Counted from the first letter of the stretch, positions 23,630-32,949 are shown. The stretch: 34,350 bases of DNA from Bdellovibrionales bacterium RIFCSPHIGHO2_01_FULL_40_29 (GCA_001771815.1 MEPU01000005.1:66346-100695); one strand, 5' to 3'. Notes: generated by a model from the letters alone, not told the origin. Numbers and translations are program-made.

Positions 23630-25680
23630 AACCAAAAATTTCTATTTCGACTGTCACTGCAAATTATGCGTGCACTGGTAACTCGACAAAAGAAAATGAA
23701 ATGGGTATGCGCACTATGCAGGAGCGCGCATACCAAAAGCGTGGAGAACAATATTTATTAATAAAATCTCCACCTGCTTCAGGCAAGAGTCGCGCATTAA
23801 TGTTTATTGCGCTTGATAAATTACGTAATCAAGGATTAAGGAAGGCTTTAATTGTCGTTCCCGAGAAAACAATTGGTGCTAGTTTTAGTGATGAAAAACT
23901 GACTAAATTCGGCTTTTGGGCTGACTGGGTTGTGAATCCAAAATGGAATTTGTGTAATGCTCCCGGCGGGGAAAATGGAGGCAAAGTTGGTGCAGTTCAA
24001 TCCTTTTTGGCCAGTGACGATCTGATCCTAGTTTGCACTCATGCAACCTTTAGGTTTGCGGTCGATAAATTTGGAATAGAGGTATTTGACAATTGTCTTA
24101 TCGCAGTTGATGAGTTTCACCACGTTAGTGATAATCAAGATAATAAGCTCGGCACTCATTTGAAACAGTTAATGACTCGTGACAAAGTACATATAGTTGC
24201 AATGACTGGATCGTACTTTCGTGGCGATACGGAGGCTGTTCTTTCTGCACAAGACGAAGCTCGATTTGAAACTGTTACCTATACCTATTATGAGCAATTA
24301 AATGGATATCAATATCTTAAACAACTTGATATGGGCTATTACTTCTATAGCGGTTCTTATAGTGATGAAATTCTAAAAGTTTTAAATCCTAATGAAAAAA
24401 CAATTCTTCATATCCCAAATGTTAATTCACGTGAAAGCACTAAAGACAAAATAAAAGAAGTTGAACATATTCTTAATGAGCTTGGGATCTGGCAAGGTAC
24501 AGACGAAAAAACAGGATTTCATCTTGTTAAGTGTTCTGACGGCAAAGTGCTTCGAATTGCCGATCTAGTTGATGATGATTCTAAACGTGCCAAGGTACTT
24601 GAGGCATTGCGTGATCCAACTCAAAAAAACAATCGAGACCATGTTGATATGATAATAGCACTTGGAATGGCTAAGGAAGGATTTGACTGGATTTGGTGCG
24701 AGCACGCTTTGACTGTTGGATACCGCTCGAGCCTAACTGAAATTATACAAATTATTGGACGCGCTACTCGAGATGCTAAAGGTAAGATGAGAACTAGATT
24801 TACAAATTTAATAGCAGAACCAGATGCAACTGAAGAAGCCGTTGCTGACGCAGTTAATGATACATTAAAGGCAATTTCAGCAAGTTTATTGATGGAGCAA
24901 GTCCTTGCTCCTAGATTTAATTTCACTCCAAAAAATTCTGGTAGTCAGCCTTTAGATGGTTTTGATTATGGTGAAGGTGGATATGATCCATCAAAAGCTA
25001 ATGTCGGTTTCAATCAAGAAACTGGCCAATTTCAAATTGAAATCAAAGGCCTGACCGAACCTCAAAGTAAAGAAGCCAAACGTGTTTGCCAAGAAGATCT
25101 CAACGAAGTAATCGCCTCATTTGTTCAAGATAAAACCTCGATTGAGCGTGGACTTTTTGACAGCGAAATGGTGCCTGAAGAATTAACTCAAATTCGTATG
25201 GGTAAAATAGTACGGGATAAATATCCGGATTTCAGCGAAGAAGATCAGGAAGCTGTTCGCCAACATGCAATTGCAGCTTTGAATTTAACTCAACAAGCAA
25301 AGTCATATTTGAATCTAAATGACCATACTGCGGAATACGGAAAGAACACCGCTCTGATTGATGGTATTCGAAAATTCGCCATGGATGTTCGTGAATTAGA
25401 GATCGATCTCATTGATCGAATAAATCCCTTTGGCGAAGCTTATGCAATTCTAGCTAAAACAATGAATGAAGAAAGCCTTAAACAAGTTGCTAATGCAATT
25501 GCCGGTAGGAAGACGAATATTTCGATCGAAGAAGCAAGAGACCTAGCTAAACGTGCAAAAAAATTCAAAGATGAACGCGGCAGACTTCCATCTCTGACTG
25601 CTCAAGATCCTTGGGAAAAAAGAATGGCAGAGGGAATTGCAGCATTACAACGCCATACCGCGAGTAAAAAAAATGTCTGA
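23626..25680 (+). CDS. SF2 DEAD/DEAH-type helicase, restriction-subunit-like
   Basis: A 684-residue protein. Walker A is SPPASGKSRAL at about 49-59, motif II is VDEFHH at about 160, motif III-like is AMTGSYFRG, and motif VI is QIIGRATRD at about 374-382. Together they make a two-lobe SF2 translocase. The C-terminal 250 residues are helical and end with a KFKDERGRLPS segment found after some SF2 helicases. No nuclease motif is evident. Translational coupling to the methyltransferase and GIY-YIG genes suggests it is the motor of a restriction complex, or loads the nuclease. Confidence 0.88.
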   Translation: MKPKISISTVTANYACTGNSTKENEMGMRTMQERAYQKRGEQYLLIKSPPASGKSRALMFIALDKLRNQGLRKALIVVPEKTIGASFSDEKLTKFGFWADWVVNPKWNLCNAPGGENGGKVGAVQSFLASDDLILVCTHATFRFAVDKFGIEVFDNCLIAVDEFHHVSDNQDNKLGTHLKQLMTRDKVHIVAMTGSYFRGDTEAVLSAQDEARFETVTYTYYEQLNGYQYLKQLDMGYYFYSGSYSDEILKVLNPNEKTILHIPNVNSRESTKDKIKEVEHILNELGIWQGTDEKTGFHLVKCSDGKVLRIADLVDDDSKRAKVLEALRDPTQKNNRDHVDMIIALGMAKEGFDWIWCEHALTVGYRSSLTEIIQIIGRATRDAKGKMRTRFTNLIAEPDATEEAVADAVNDTLKAISASLLMEQVLAPRFNFTPKNSGSQPLDGFDYGEGGYDPSKANVGFNQETGQFQIEIKGLTEPQSKEAKRVCQEDLNEVIASFVQDKTSIERGLFDSEMVPEELTQIRMGKIVRDKYPDFSEEDQEAVRQHAIAALNLTQQAKSYLNLNDHTAEYGKNTALIDGIRKFAMDVRELEIDLIDRINPFGEAYAILAKTMNEESLKQVANAIAGRKTNISIEEARDLAKRAKKFKDERGRLPSLTAQDPWEKRMAEGIAALQRHTASKKNV

Positions 25681-26869
25681 GATATCCTCTGATGAACAAC
25701 TATTGGCAGATCTTGGCGTTGAGGTTGAAGCAGAATCTCTAATGACTGGAAATACTCGTGAGTCACGGATACTCGCAGGATTTGAAGAGATCGTTAAGTT
25801 TGTAAAAATTAACAATCGTCCCCCTTTGCATGAAGAGAATAAAGATATATTTGAACGTATTTATGCTGTTCGCCTTGATCGTATTCGGGCCTCTGAAGAA
25901 TGTATGATAATTTTGGATGGAAAAGATCAATTTAACCTGATCCAAGAAGCCTCGCCCAATTCAAATGATGCTTTATCTGAAGTTGATGACGATACGCTAC
26001 TATCAGAGCTTGGCGCTATTCCAAATGAGGAATCCGATATAACAAAACTCAAACATGTTAGAACACGTGATGAAATCCATGCTGCGGAAGAAATCGCACG
26101 ACGAACACCCTGTTTGGATTTTAATAGGTTCAAGAATCTTTTTATTCAAGCTCAAGCTGAACTTAAATCAGGAGAGCGTCAGACCAGACCATTTAAAGAC
26201 TACGCAAAAATGAAGGCTGGAGATTACTTTATTCTTAGTGGTCAAATATTGTATATCGCTGACTTTGGCGATGAATTTATCAATCAAAATAATAAGCCAG
26301 ATCGGCGCTTACGTGTAATTTATGATAATGGCACTGAAAGTAATATCCTTCTTCGATCCCTTCAGCGTGCTTTAAACAAAGACCAAACTGGGCGCCGTAT
26401 TACAGATCAAACTTTATTAGGTCCGCTCTTTTCTGGTATTCCTGAAGTAAGTGATACTGCCAGCGGAACTGTCTATGTTCTACGAAGTAAGTCTGACCAT
26501 CCTATCGTTTCGAAAAGTCGTGATGTGATTCATAAAATCGGCATAACTAGTGGTGATGTTAAGAAACGAATAGCAAATCCTAAAATTGATCCAACGTTTT
26601 TAATGGCCGATGTAGAAGTCATTGCGACCTATGAACTCTCCAATATGAGTCGGTCAAAATTAGAGAATTTGATTCACAAATTTTTTGAGCCCGTTAGGCT
26701 AGATATTGAAATCAAAGATCGCTTTGGAAACCCAGTTGTACCGCGAGAGTGGTTTCTTGTTCCTTTGTTCGTCATCGACGAGGCAATTGAGCGGATCAAA
26801 AATGGATCAATCGTTCATTGTCGCTATGATGCGAAAATCGGGAAGATTATTGAAGATCAAGTGAAATAA
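25673..26869 (+). CDS. GIY-YIG (T5orf172/MUG113-like) nuclease-family protein
   Basis: A protein of about 398 residues. The N-terminal 250 residues are acidic and helical with no known domain. The C-terminal domain (about 265-385) has the GIY-YIG layout of the T5orf172/MUG113 type: GTVYVLRSKS, then IHKIGITSGDVKKRIA, a conserved strand VIATYELSN, the helix KLENLIHKFF with catalytic-type glutamate, and REWFLVP near the end. The ATG at 25673 overlaps the helicase stop by 8 bp. It is the probable endonuclease of the modification/helicase set, cutting or nicking unmodified DNA. Confidence 0.83.
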   Translation: MSEISSDEQLLADLGVEVEAESLMTGNTRESRILAGFEEIVKFVKINNRPPLHEENKDIFERIYAVRLDRIRASEECMIILDGKDQFNLIQEASPNSNDALSEVDDDTLLSELGAIPNEESDITKLKHVRTRDEIHAAEEIARRTPCLDFNRFKNLFIQAQAELKSGERQTRPFKDYAKMKAGDYFILSGQILYIADFGDEFINQNNKPDRRLRVIYDNGTESNILLRSLQRALNKDQTGRRITDQTLLGPLFSGIPEVSDTASGTVYVLRSKSDHPIVSKSRDVIHKIGITSGDVKKRIANPKIDPTFLMADVEVIATYELSNMSRSKLENLIHKFFEPVRLDIEIKDRFGNPVVPREWFLVPLFVIDEAIERIKNGSIVHCRYDAKIGKIIEDQVK

Positions 26870-26882
26870 AAATGGAGTTGAT

Positions 26883-28001
26883 ATGAGTGAAAAATTTAGT
26901 TTTTCAGATGTTTATGATAAAAATTTAAATTTTCTGATTGGCTCAGGAGCTTCTTTTGGTTTATTTCCCACTTTACAGCTCAAAATTAAAGGACAAGATG
27001 GTTCCGCTCAAACTATCGAAACACTTGCTACAAAATTTGATAAAGACAAGGATGAAAAGAAGAGAACTCTCCTTTTTATGCACTATTACAAAACGTGCAT
27101 AGAGCCAGTTCTAGAATTTGATCTTGAGGCTACAAGTGCTGACGCAGGAAAAAAAGCAGTTATCAACAATTATGAGAAATTCATTAAAACCATACTTTCA
27201 ATTCTGAAAAAAAAGAAAAGCAATGATCTTAAAATTTGCAATATGTTCACTACTAATTACGATGGCTGTTTTGCACATGTAGCTGATGAAATTATCAAGA
27301 CTGGAGTTGAAGAATTTGTTTTAAATGATGGTACTAGAGGTTTTTTTCGTCGACATCTATCGGCTAAAAACTATAATTCACACGTCAGGCAATCAGGAGT
27401 GTTTGACAAGTTTTCAACACAAGTGCCTCAAATAAATCTTATTCATATTCATGGATCTGCATATTGGAAGAAGGAAGATGATAATATTCTCGTCGATTAT
27501 AGAGGATTTAATCAAAAAATCGACATGAGCTTAGTTCCGGATATCAGTTCTTTTTCAGCCGTTTTGAATGACGAATCCAAGAAAATTTCCGACATTCAAG
27601 ATGTTGATCTCACTGATAAACAGATCAGCGATTTTTGGGAAAAATATAACTCTCTTCCCATAGTGAATCCAACAAAATGGAAGTTTTACGAAACATTATT
27701 TGAAGAACACTACTATCAAATGCTACGCCACTTAAGCTACGAGCTTGAAAAGCCCGGCTCAGTCCTAATTACTTTCGGCTTTTCATTCGCTGATGAGCAT
27801 ATTTTGAACTTGATAAAGCGTTCGCTAGGAAATCCAACTTTGCAGGTTTTTGTTTCATGCTTTAATGAAAGTGAACGCACTCTTTTGGCTAGAAAGTTTG
27901 ATAAATTTAAAAATATCACATTTTTAACAGGAATTGGTGGAAATCTTGATTTTTCAAATTTTAATGATGAGATTTTCACTATGAAAGAATCTTCTAAATG
28001 A
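26883..28001 (+). CDS. SIR2-family NADase-like defence protein
   Basis: A 372-residue protein with SIR2 signatures. NLNFLIGSGASFGLF at about 15-29 is the NAD-binding GAS loop. The TTNYDG box is at about 122-127, IHIHGSAYW at about 187-195 carries the active-site-type histidine, and ITFGFSFADEH lies at about 297-307. It lacks the zinc-binding domain of deacetylase sirtuins. In characterised systems SIR2 with HerA forms a complex that depletes NAD or cleaves DNA on infection. It starts 13 bp after the GIY-YIG gene and overlaps the HerA start by 4 bp, linking it to the preceding restriction-like genes. Confidence 0.9.
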   Translation: MSEKFSFSDVYDKNLNFLIGSGASFGLFPTLQLKIKGQDGSAQTIETLATKFDKDKDEKKRTLLFMHYYKTCIEPVLEFDLEATSADAGKKAVINNYEKFIKTILSILKKKKSNDLKICNMFTTNYDGCFAHVADEIIKTGVEEFVLNDGTRGFFRRHLSAKNYNSHVRQSGVFDKFSTQVPQINLIHIHGSAYWKKEDDNILVDYRGFNQKIDMSLVPDISSFSAVLNDESKKISDIQDVDLTDKQISDFWEKYNSLPIVNPTKWKFYETLFEEHYYQMLRHLSYELEKPGSVLITFGFSFADEHILNLIKRSLGNPTLQVFVSCFNESERTLLARKFDKFKNITFLTGIGGNLDFSNFNDEIFTMKESSK

Positions 28002-29764
28002 GTGTCAGCATAGGCGAGGTAATCGCGGTAGAGGGTATATCAATCACGATAAAAATGTTCGAAGATTCGAACAAAGATGTTTTGTTTTTCGCTGGAGAAA
28101 AATACAAAGGTATTTCTATCCGTGAGCATCTACTTATTCAGAGGGGCTTCATAGATATTGTCTGCATTGTCGAAGGAGAATTTTTAGATGAAAACAAAAC
28201 TGAATATGAAGGAAATAGACTAATCTATACTCGGAAAATTAAAGTCAGGCCTATTGGGTATTACAAAGATAATAGTTTCAATGAGGGTGTTAAATTTTTA
28301 CCTATGATTAAAGACTTAGCCTCTTTGATTTCTGAAGATAAAATTGCAGCCATATATAATAAAAACAGCAAAAATTCTCTTTCAATCGGAAAGATGCTAA
28401 AGGAAGAGCTTCCGGTTTATCTTCCGTGGAAAAAACTATTTAATACGCATATTGGAATTTTTGGAAACACTGGAAGCGGAAAATCAAATACACTTACAAA
28501 GCTTTATACTTCATTGTTCAGTGAAAAACTATTGTCAATTAAAAATAAAAGTCATTTTATTTTGTTAGATTTTAATGGCGAGTACACAAGTGAACAGCTA
28601 CTTCAAACAACTGATAAAGAGGTCATTCATTTAAATACTAAAGATGCAAAAGATAGATTTCCACTAAGAGAAGATGAATTTTGGGAATCAGAGACCCTCA
28701 GCCTGCTATTCCAAGCGACAATAAATACTCAACGCCCTTTCTTGCGAAGGATTATTGATGGTCGAAACAAATATGCTGCAAATGCTGATAGTTTGGCTGT
28801 TTATACAAAAGCAATTTTCAGAGACGTATTTTCTTCTGCCGCGCAAAAACCTGATTGTCTTGAGTTGCTTAGAACAATTTCAAGAATTATTAAAAATGAT
28901 CTACTTTCGGAAAAGTTGAAGAATATTTCTTGGTACTCTCAAGGATCAAAGTTTACATTATTGGCTGGCTCAACCGTTGTGTATTTTAACGCCGGTGGCA
29001 CAGAGTATGATGCGAATTTAAAGGCAGATGTTGATCAGTTAAGTGTCAATGTAGATCACTTTGATGAACTTTTACTAAGAGCAAATATTCGACTTTGTAA
29101 CGATCTGCTGCATGGATATGTTCAATTCGACCATATTCAGCCGTTGCTTAAAAGAATCGAATCAAATCTTACTGGTCTAAAAAAAGTTCTCTGCGTGGTG
29201 ACTGAAGACCAGGTTAGAAAAGTTCTAACAGTTATTTCATTGCGAAAATGCAGCTCAGAAGTAAAAAAAATTCTACCTTTGCTAGTAGCAAAGCACTACT
29301 ACAATCAACATAAAAACAATGTCCAGAATCCACCTGACAAAACCCTACATCTAATTATTGATGAGGCTCACAATATCTTATCAGAGCAATCAACTCGGGA
29401 GAGCGAAAGCTGGAAAGACTACAGGCTTGAACTTTTCGAAGAGATTATCAAAGAGGGCCGAAAATTTGGAATGTTCTTGACTATTTCTAGCCAACGGCCA
29501 GCTGACATTTCTCCAACAATTGTTTCGCAAATTCACAATTTTTTTATCCATCGTCTTGTCAATGACCGCGACTTACATTTAATTGACAATACGATTAGTA
29601 CACTTGATCGCCTCTCAAGAGAATTAATTCCAACATTGCCAAAAGGAGCCTGTGTAGTCACTGGAACATCCTTTCCGTTGCCAATGGTAGTTGTCGTAGA
29701 CTTGCTTGATAGAAGCAAACAACCGGATAGTGAAGATGTTGATTTGGAAACTCTATGGAATTAG
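27998..29764 (+). CDS. herA: HerA/DUF87-type hexameric ATPase
   Basis: A 588-residue protein. An N-terminal HAS-barrel region (about 1-110, VIAVEGISITIKMFEDS then KVRPIGYY) precedes the P-loop IFGNTGSGKSNTL at about 151-163. DFNGEY at about 191, HLIIDEAHNIL at about 451-461 and FLTISSQRPADISP at about 493-506 complete a HerA motor. HerA translocases form hexamers and partner with nucleases (NurA) or SIR2. The gene is coupled by 4 bp to SIR2 and by 10 bp to the downstream nuclease gene, so either could be a partner. Confidence 0.93.
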   Translation: MSVSIGEVIAVEGISITIKMFEDSNKDVLFFAGEKYKGISIREHLLIQRGFIDIVCIVEGEFLDENKTEYEGNRLIYTRKIKVRPIGYYKDNSFNEGVKFLPMIKDLASLISEDKIAAIYNKNSKNSLSIGKMLKEELPVYLPWKKLFNTHIGIFGNTGSGKSNTLTKLYTSLFSEKLLSIKNKSHFILLDFNGEYTSEQLLQTTDKEVIHLNTKDAKDRFPLREDEFWESETLSLLFQATINTQRPFLRRIIDGRNKYAANADSLAVYTKAIFRDVFSSAAQKPDCLELLRTISRIIKNDLLSEKLKNISWYSQGSKFTLLAGSTVVYFNAGGTEYDANLKADVDQLSVNVDHFDELLLRANIRLCNDLLHGYVQFDHIQPLLKRIESNLTGLKKVLCVVTEDQVRKVLTVISLRKCSSEVKKILPLLVAKHYYNQHKNNVQNPPDKTLHLIIDEAHNILSEQSTRESESWKDYRLELFEEIIKEGRKFGMFLTISSQRPADISPTIVSQIHNFFIHRLVNDRDLHLIDNTISTLDRLSRELIPTLPKGACVVTGTSFPLPMVVVVDLLDRSKQPDSEDVDLETLWN

Positions 29765-31251
29765 TTCAAGTCCCTAAACTGCTCAGCAAAACTCGGCTAA
29801 TGCGTGGCTATCAGTGCCTAAAAAGTATCTATTTAACAATTCATCATAAAGAATTAGAGCCCCCAGTATCAACTGACTTACAAGCGATTTTTGATCAAGG
29901 AAATGAAGTCGGAGCTGTAGCACGCATAAAGTTCCCAGATGGCGTTTTAATTGATAGCCCAGCGTGGGATTTTTTTGGAGCATTGAAAAAAACACGAGAA
30001 CTTCTACAAAATGAAACTGAAGTTATTTTTGAAGCTGCGTTTGAATATAAAGGTTGCTTCGCTCGTGCTGACATTATTATTTATTCAAAAGAAACTAAGC
30101 GATGGTCAATTTTTGAAGTCAAATCTACCACTAAGGTCAAAGATGAACATTTAGATGATGTTGGACTACAGGCCTGGATAATGGCAAACGCTGGTCTGCC
30201 TATAGAAAAAATCAGTATCATGCACTTAAATACTGAGTGTCGTTTTCCTAATTTAAAAAACCTGTTTACTGAAGTCGATGTCACTGAAGAGCTTCGTAAA
30301 AGGTATAATTCAATTCCAGACAGATTAACTGTGATTTTTAAAACTATTAGAAGTGAAACTGCGCCAATTGTCGATATTGGACCACATTGCACGAGCCCTA
30401 ATGAGTGTCCGTTTATATCGCATTGTTGGAATGAGAAGAAAATTCAAAAATTAAGTGTTTTTGATTTACCAAATATTAGATCAAGAAAATGGGAATTGTA
30501 TTCTGAGGGCATTATCAGTCTAGATGACCCTAAGTTGTCTGAGCTATCTCCGACTCAGCAACGTGTTGTAGATGTGTTTAAAAGTAAAAACAGATTTATT
30601 GATACATCCGGAATCAAAAAGGCAATAGCATCTTGGGAATTTCCATTAGTGTTTTTGGATTTTGAAACCATAAACCCTGCAATTCCAAGATATGATAAAA
30701 CTGGTCCATACCAACAAGTTCCATTTCAATTTAGTATTCACATTTGGGCGTCCCCAAATTCCAATTTGGTTCATCATGAATATTTGCATGTAGATAAATC
30801 CGACCCTCGTCCAGTTTTAATACCTAAGCTATTAGAGTCATGCGGAACAGAAGGTTCTATTGTTGCTTATTACGGTCAATTTGAATCTAGCAGAATTTCA
30901 GAGATGGCTGAGTATTCAATAGAGTATAAAGAGCAACTGGAGGCACTTACTGTGCGAATAGTCGATCCATTGCCGATTATCCGTGACTTTGTTTACGATG
31001 ATTTATTTCATGGATCTTTTAGTTTGAAAAAAGTCGCACCTGCCATTTTGGGCGCAGCTTCTTCATATGATGGAATGCTAGTTGATAATGGAACAGCGGC
31101 CCAGAGAGCTTTTGAGAATATAATTGACGAAAGAACTAGCTCTAAAACGCGCACAGAATTGATTCAAGCCTCTCTTGAATATTGTAAAAAAGATACCTTA
31201 GTAATGGTCGAACTGGTGAAGTGGTTATTTGAGGTAGGCAATGAGAATTGA
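29755..31251 (+). CDS. DUF2779 protein: Cas4-like plus DEDD-type nuclease
   Basis: A 498-residue protein. The N-terminal Cas4/PD-(D/E)XK-like region (about 15-230) shows ARADIII and FEVKST, with four cysteines (C21, C212, C218, C224; CTSPNECPFISHC) placed as in the 4Fe-4S cluster of Cas4 and AddB nucleases. The C-terminal DUF2779 half (about 298-490) has FLDFETINPAIPR, IVAYYGQFESSRI and LEYCKKDTLVM, the acidic pattern of a DEDD/RNase H exonuclease. It could serve as the NurA-equivalent nuclease for HerA, or process ends generated by the restriction module. Both nuclease centres look intact. Confidence 0.82.
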   Translation: MELVQVPKLLSKTRLMRGYQCLKSIYLTIHHKELEPPVSTDLQAIFDQGNEVGAVARIKFPDGVLIDSPAWDFFGALKKTRELLQNETEVIFEAAFEYKGCFARADIIIYSKETKRWSIFEVKSTTKVKDEHLDDVGLQAWIMANAGLPIEKISIMHLNTECRFPNLKNLFTEVDVTEELRKRYNSIPDRLTVIFKTIRSETAPIVDIGPHCTSPNECPFISHCWNEKKIQKLSVFDLPNIRSRKWELYSEGIISLDDPKLSELSPTQQRVVDVFKSKNRFIDTSGIKKAIASWEFPLVFLDFETINPAIPRYDKTGPYQQVPFQFSIHIWASPNSNLVHHEYLHVDKSDPRPVLIPKLLESCGTEGSIVAYYGQFESSRISEMAEYSIEYKEQLEALTVRIVDPLPIIRDFVYDDLFHGSFSLKKVAPAILGAASSYDGMLVDNGTAAQRAFENIIDERTSSKTRTELIQASLEYCKKDTLVMVELVKWLFEVGNEN

Positions 31252-31900
31252 TCAAAAGGATCTTTTTTCAAAAGCTTTAACGCTTGAAGGAATGACAACC
31301 CAATACACTTCCGAACTTAGTAATATTGAATGCGAACCAGCTGTTGGTCAGAAGCTTTTAGGAATAGCAAATGAGCTTAGGTCATTGCTTCGATGTATAG
31401 ATAATTTAAAAGAAGCAAAGTCTTCACTTCTAGAGCTTGAAGCTTACACAATAGATGATGAAAACCGGGGAAAGTATCAGTTTGTAGCAAGATCACTTTT
31501 TTCATATGCTGTGGTAAATTACGCCTCTTGTTTTCTAAAAGGAGGTCAAGAAAAGAAAGTTCCTCTCGAACTCTTCAAAGATCGTTTAGCACAAGAAAAG
31601 TGTCACAAAGAAATAATGAATTACAGGAAGAAACTAATCGGACACCTAGATGAAAATGACGATTTGCGTGAGGATAAAGTCGTATGGGTTTTTCAAAATA
31701 CTAGCGAAAGAATAGTTCCACTAAATCCCGAACTATCATCATTTAGGACTCTACTACAGCGAGAGCCAAATGAAAATCAATGGATCATACATATTCAGAA
31801 TGTCATCGAATTACTTAAGGAAAAAGAATCCGAGATCACCCGAAGTACAAATGAAATCTTAAAAGAAATAGTAGTGGTTGAAAATGAATATGAAAAATAA
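31241..31900 (+). CDS. Helical protein with Rx5H (HEPN-like) motif
   Basis: The family is not recognised. A 219-residue protein, almost entirely helical. Residues about 126-140 read MNYRKKLIGHLDEN, with R129 and H135 in an Rx5H spacing compatible with the HEPN ribonuclease motif (Rx4-6H). The residue after R is lysine rather than the usual polar N/D/H. An upstream helix (LFSYAVVNYASCFLKGG) resembles the second core helix of HEPN domains. It could be an RNase effector or just a structural helical partner. It overlaps DUF2779 by 11 bp and the next gene by 17 bp, so it belongs to the operon. Confidence 0.65.
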   Translation: MRIDQKDLFSKALTLEGMTTQYTSELSNIECEPAVGQKLLGIANELRSLLRCIDNLKEAKSSLLELEAYTIDDENRGKYQFVARSLFSYAVVNYASCFLKGGQEKKVPLELFKDRLAQEKCHKEIMNYRKKLIGHLDENDDLREDKVVWVFQNTSERIVPLNPELSSFRTLLQREPNENQWIIHIQNVIELLKEKESEITRSTNEILKEIVVVENEYEK

Positions 31901-32393
31901 AGTTAAATTAAAAAACATTGAAGAATCTCAAGAAAAAATATCTACCGGGCTCTCCGGCCTGGCTGGAGAATATTTTGTAGCTGCCGAACTATCTCGAAAA
32001 GGTTACATGGCTAGCATTATGCTTAGAAACACGAAAGGCATTGATATACTGGCCGCCAATTCGACCGCTACCGCAACGGCAGCAATCCAAGTAAAAACTA
32101 ATCAAGGCGCTCAGAAAAGTTGGATTCTAAATAAAAAGTGTGAAGATTTTGTTGAATCCAACTTTTTCTATGTTTTTGTAAACCTTGAAACAGATTCAAA
32201 GTATCCAGATTTTCATATTGTTCCTGCTGAAATCGTCGCAAAGTTTATAAGGGAAGATTATCAAGGATGGCTGGACACTCCTGGGAAAAAAGGACAAAAA
32301 CGTAACGATACAACCATGCGTAAATTTCACGATAGAGATAATTTATATTTGGGCCGTTGGGATTTGTTACTGTTGGATCAAAATCCTATTTAG
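31884..32393 (+). CDS. Small PD-(D/E)XK-like nuclease-fold protein
   Basis: A protein of about 169 residues: GLAGEYFVAAELSRKGYMAS, then RNTKGIDILAAN and IQVKTNQG. This E...D...QxK layout is a common variant of the PD-(D/E)XK fold in small proteins near restriction loci. The Q in place of the second acidic residue occurs in active enzymes of some families but could also mark a degenerate one. The C terminus is KFHDRDNLYLGRWDLLLLD. Three starts (TTG 31878, ATG 31884, ATG 31890) are in frame with no clear ribosome site. It is the last gene of the operon. Confidence 0.75.
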   Translation: MNMKNKVKLKNIEESQEKISTGLSGLAGEYFVAAELSRKGYMASIMLRNTKGIDILAANSTATATAAIQVKTNQGAQKSWILNKKCEDFVESNFFYVFVNLETDSKYPDFHIVPAEIVAKFIREDYQGWLDTPGKKGQKRNDTTMRKFHDRDNLYLGRWDLLLLDQNPI

Positions 32394-32544
32394 AACCATT
32401 ACCAACCAACTGCCCGTTCAGCCACCTAAAGCTCACGCCACCATGCTGATGAGCTTTGGCCGCCTCGCGACCAACAATGCCTGTCGCTTCAACCAAAGTG
32501 CCAGCGACACCAAGCATAATGCTGGTCAACTTCAAAAAGTCAGC
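32386..32544 (-). pseudogene. GC-rich gene remnant, unidentified
   Basis: A 52-codon open stretch on the minus strand with the only ATG at 32517 and no ribosome site, reading LGVAGTLVEATGIVGREAA then HQHGGVSFRWLNG. It is noticeably richer in G and C than both neighbours and ends convergently inside the last defence gene. It looks like the C-terminal tail of a lost gene, perhaps chromosomal sequence next to the insertion. The family is not recognised; it may also be chance. Confidence 0.25.
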
Positions 32545-32557
32545 TTAGGATTAAGCA

Positions 32558-32914
32558 ATGGATTTCAAAACTGTTATCGAACTTGAAAAGAAACTTTTAG
32601 ATCCTTCTGTTCGAAAAGATTCTACTGCCGTGGATCAGCTATTAGATGACTCATTTATTGAGTTTGGAACTTCTGGAAGAACTTACGATAAGAAAATAAT
32701 AGTTGAGCGTCTTTCTGAAGAAGCTCCAGCAGTTGTAGAGGCCTACGACTTCTCTGCCGTGCAGCTTGCGCCAGATGTCATTCAGCTTCGTTTTAAAACT
32801 CGAAGAAGGACTGAAGATGGTTCGTTAACGGCGTCACTTAGAAGTTCCATTTGGAAAAAGTCAGGTCAAAACTGGAAAATGATTTTTCATCAAGGAACCA
32901 AAACAATACCGTGA
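32558..32914 (+). CDS. DUF4440/NTF2-like protein
   Basis: A 118-residue NTF2-like protein: an N-terminal helix VIELEKKLLD, then VDQLLDDSFIEFGTSGRTYDKK, and closing strands LTASLRSSIWKKSGQNWKMIFHQGTK. This is the DUF4440 pattern. Such proteins are small cytoplasmic folds with mostly unknown ligands. AGGA lies 7 bases before the ATG. It belongs to the flank after the defence operon and is followed by a weak hairpin. Confidence 0.85.
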   Translation: MDFKTVIELEKKLLDPSVRKDSTAVDQLLDDSFIEFGTSGRTYDKKIIVERLSEEAPAVVEAYDFSAVQLAPDVIQLRFKTRRRTEDGSLTASLRSSIWKKSGQNWKMIFHQGTKTIP

Positions 32915-32949
32915 TCAACTAGTACTGAACTTTGAAATTTAATTCTTGC

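Noticed and set aside
20691-32393. Assignment of the operon to DISARM or BREX
   Set aside because: A methyltransferase and helicase occur, but no DrmB/DUF1998, DrmC phospholipase-D, BrxL, PglZ or BrxC-like gene was seen.
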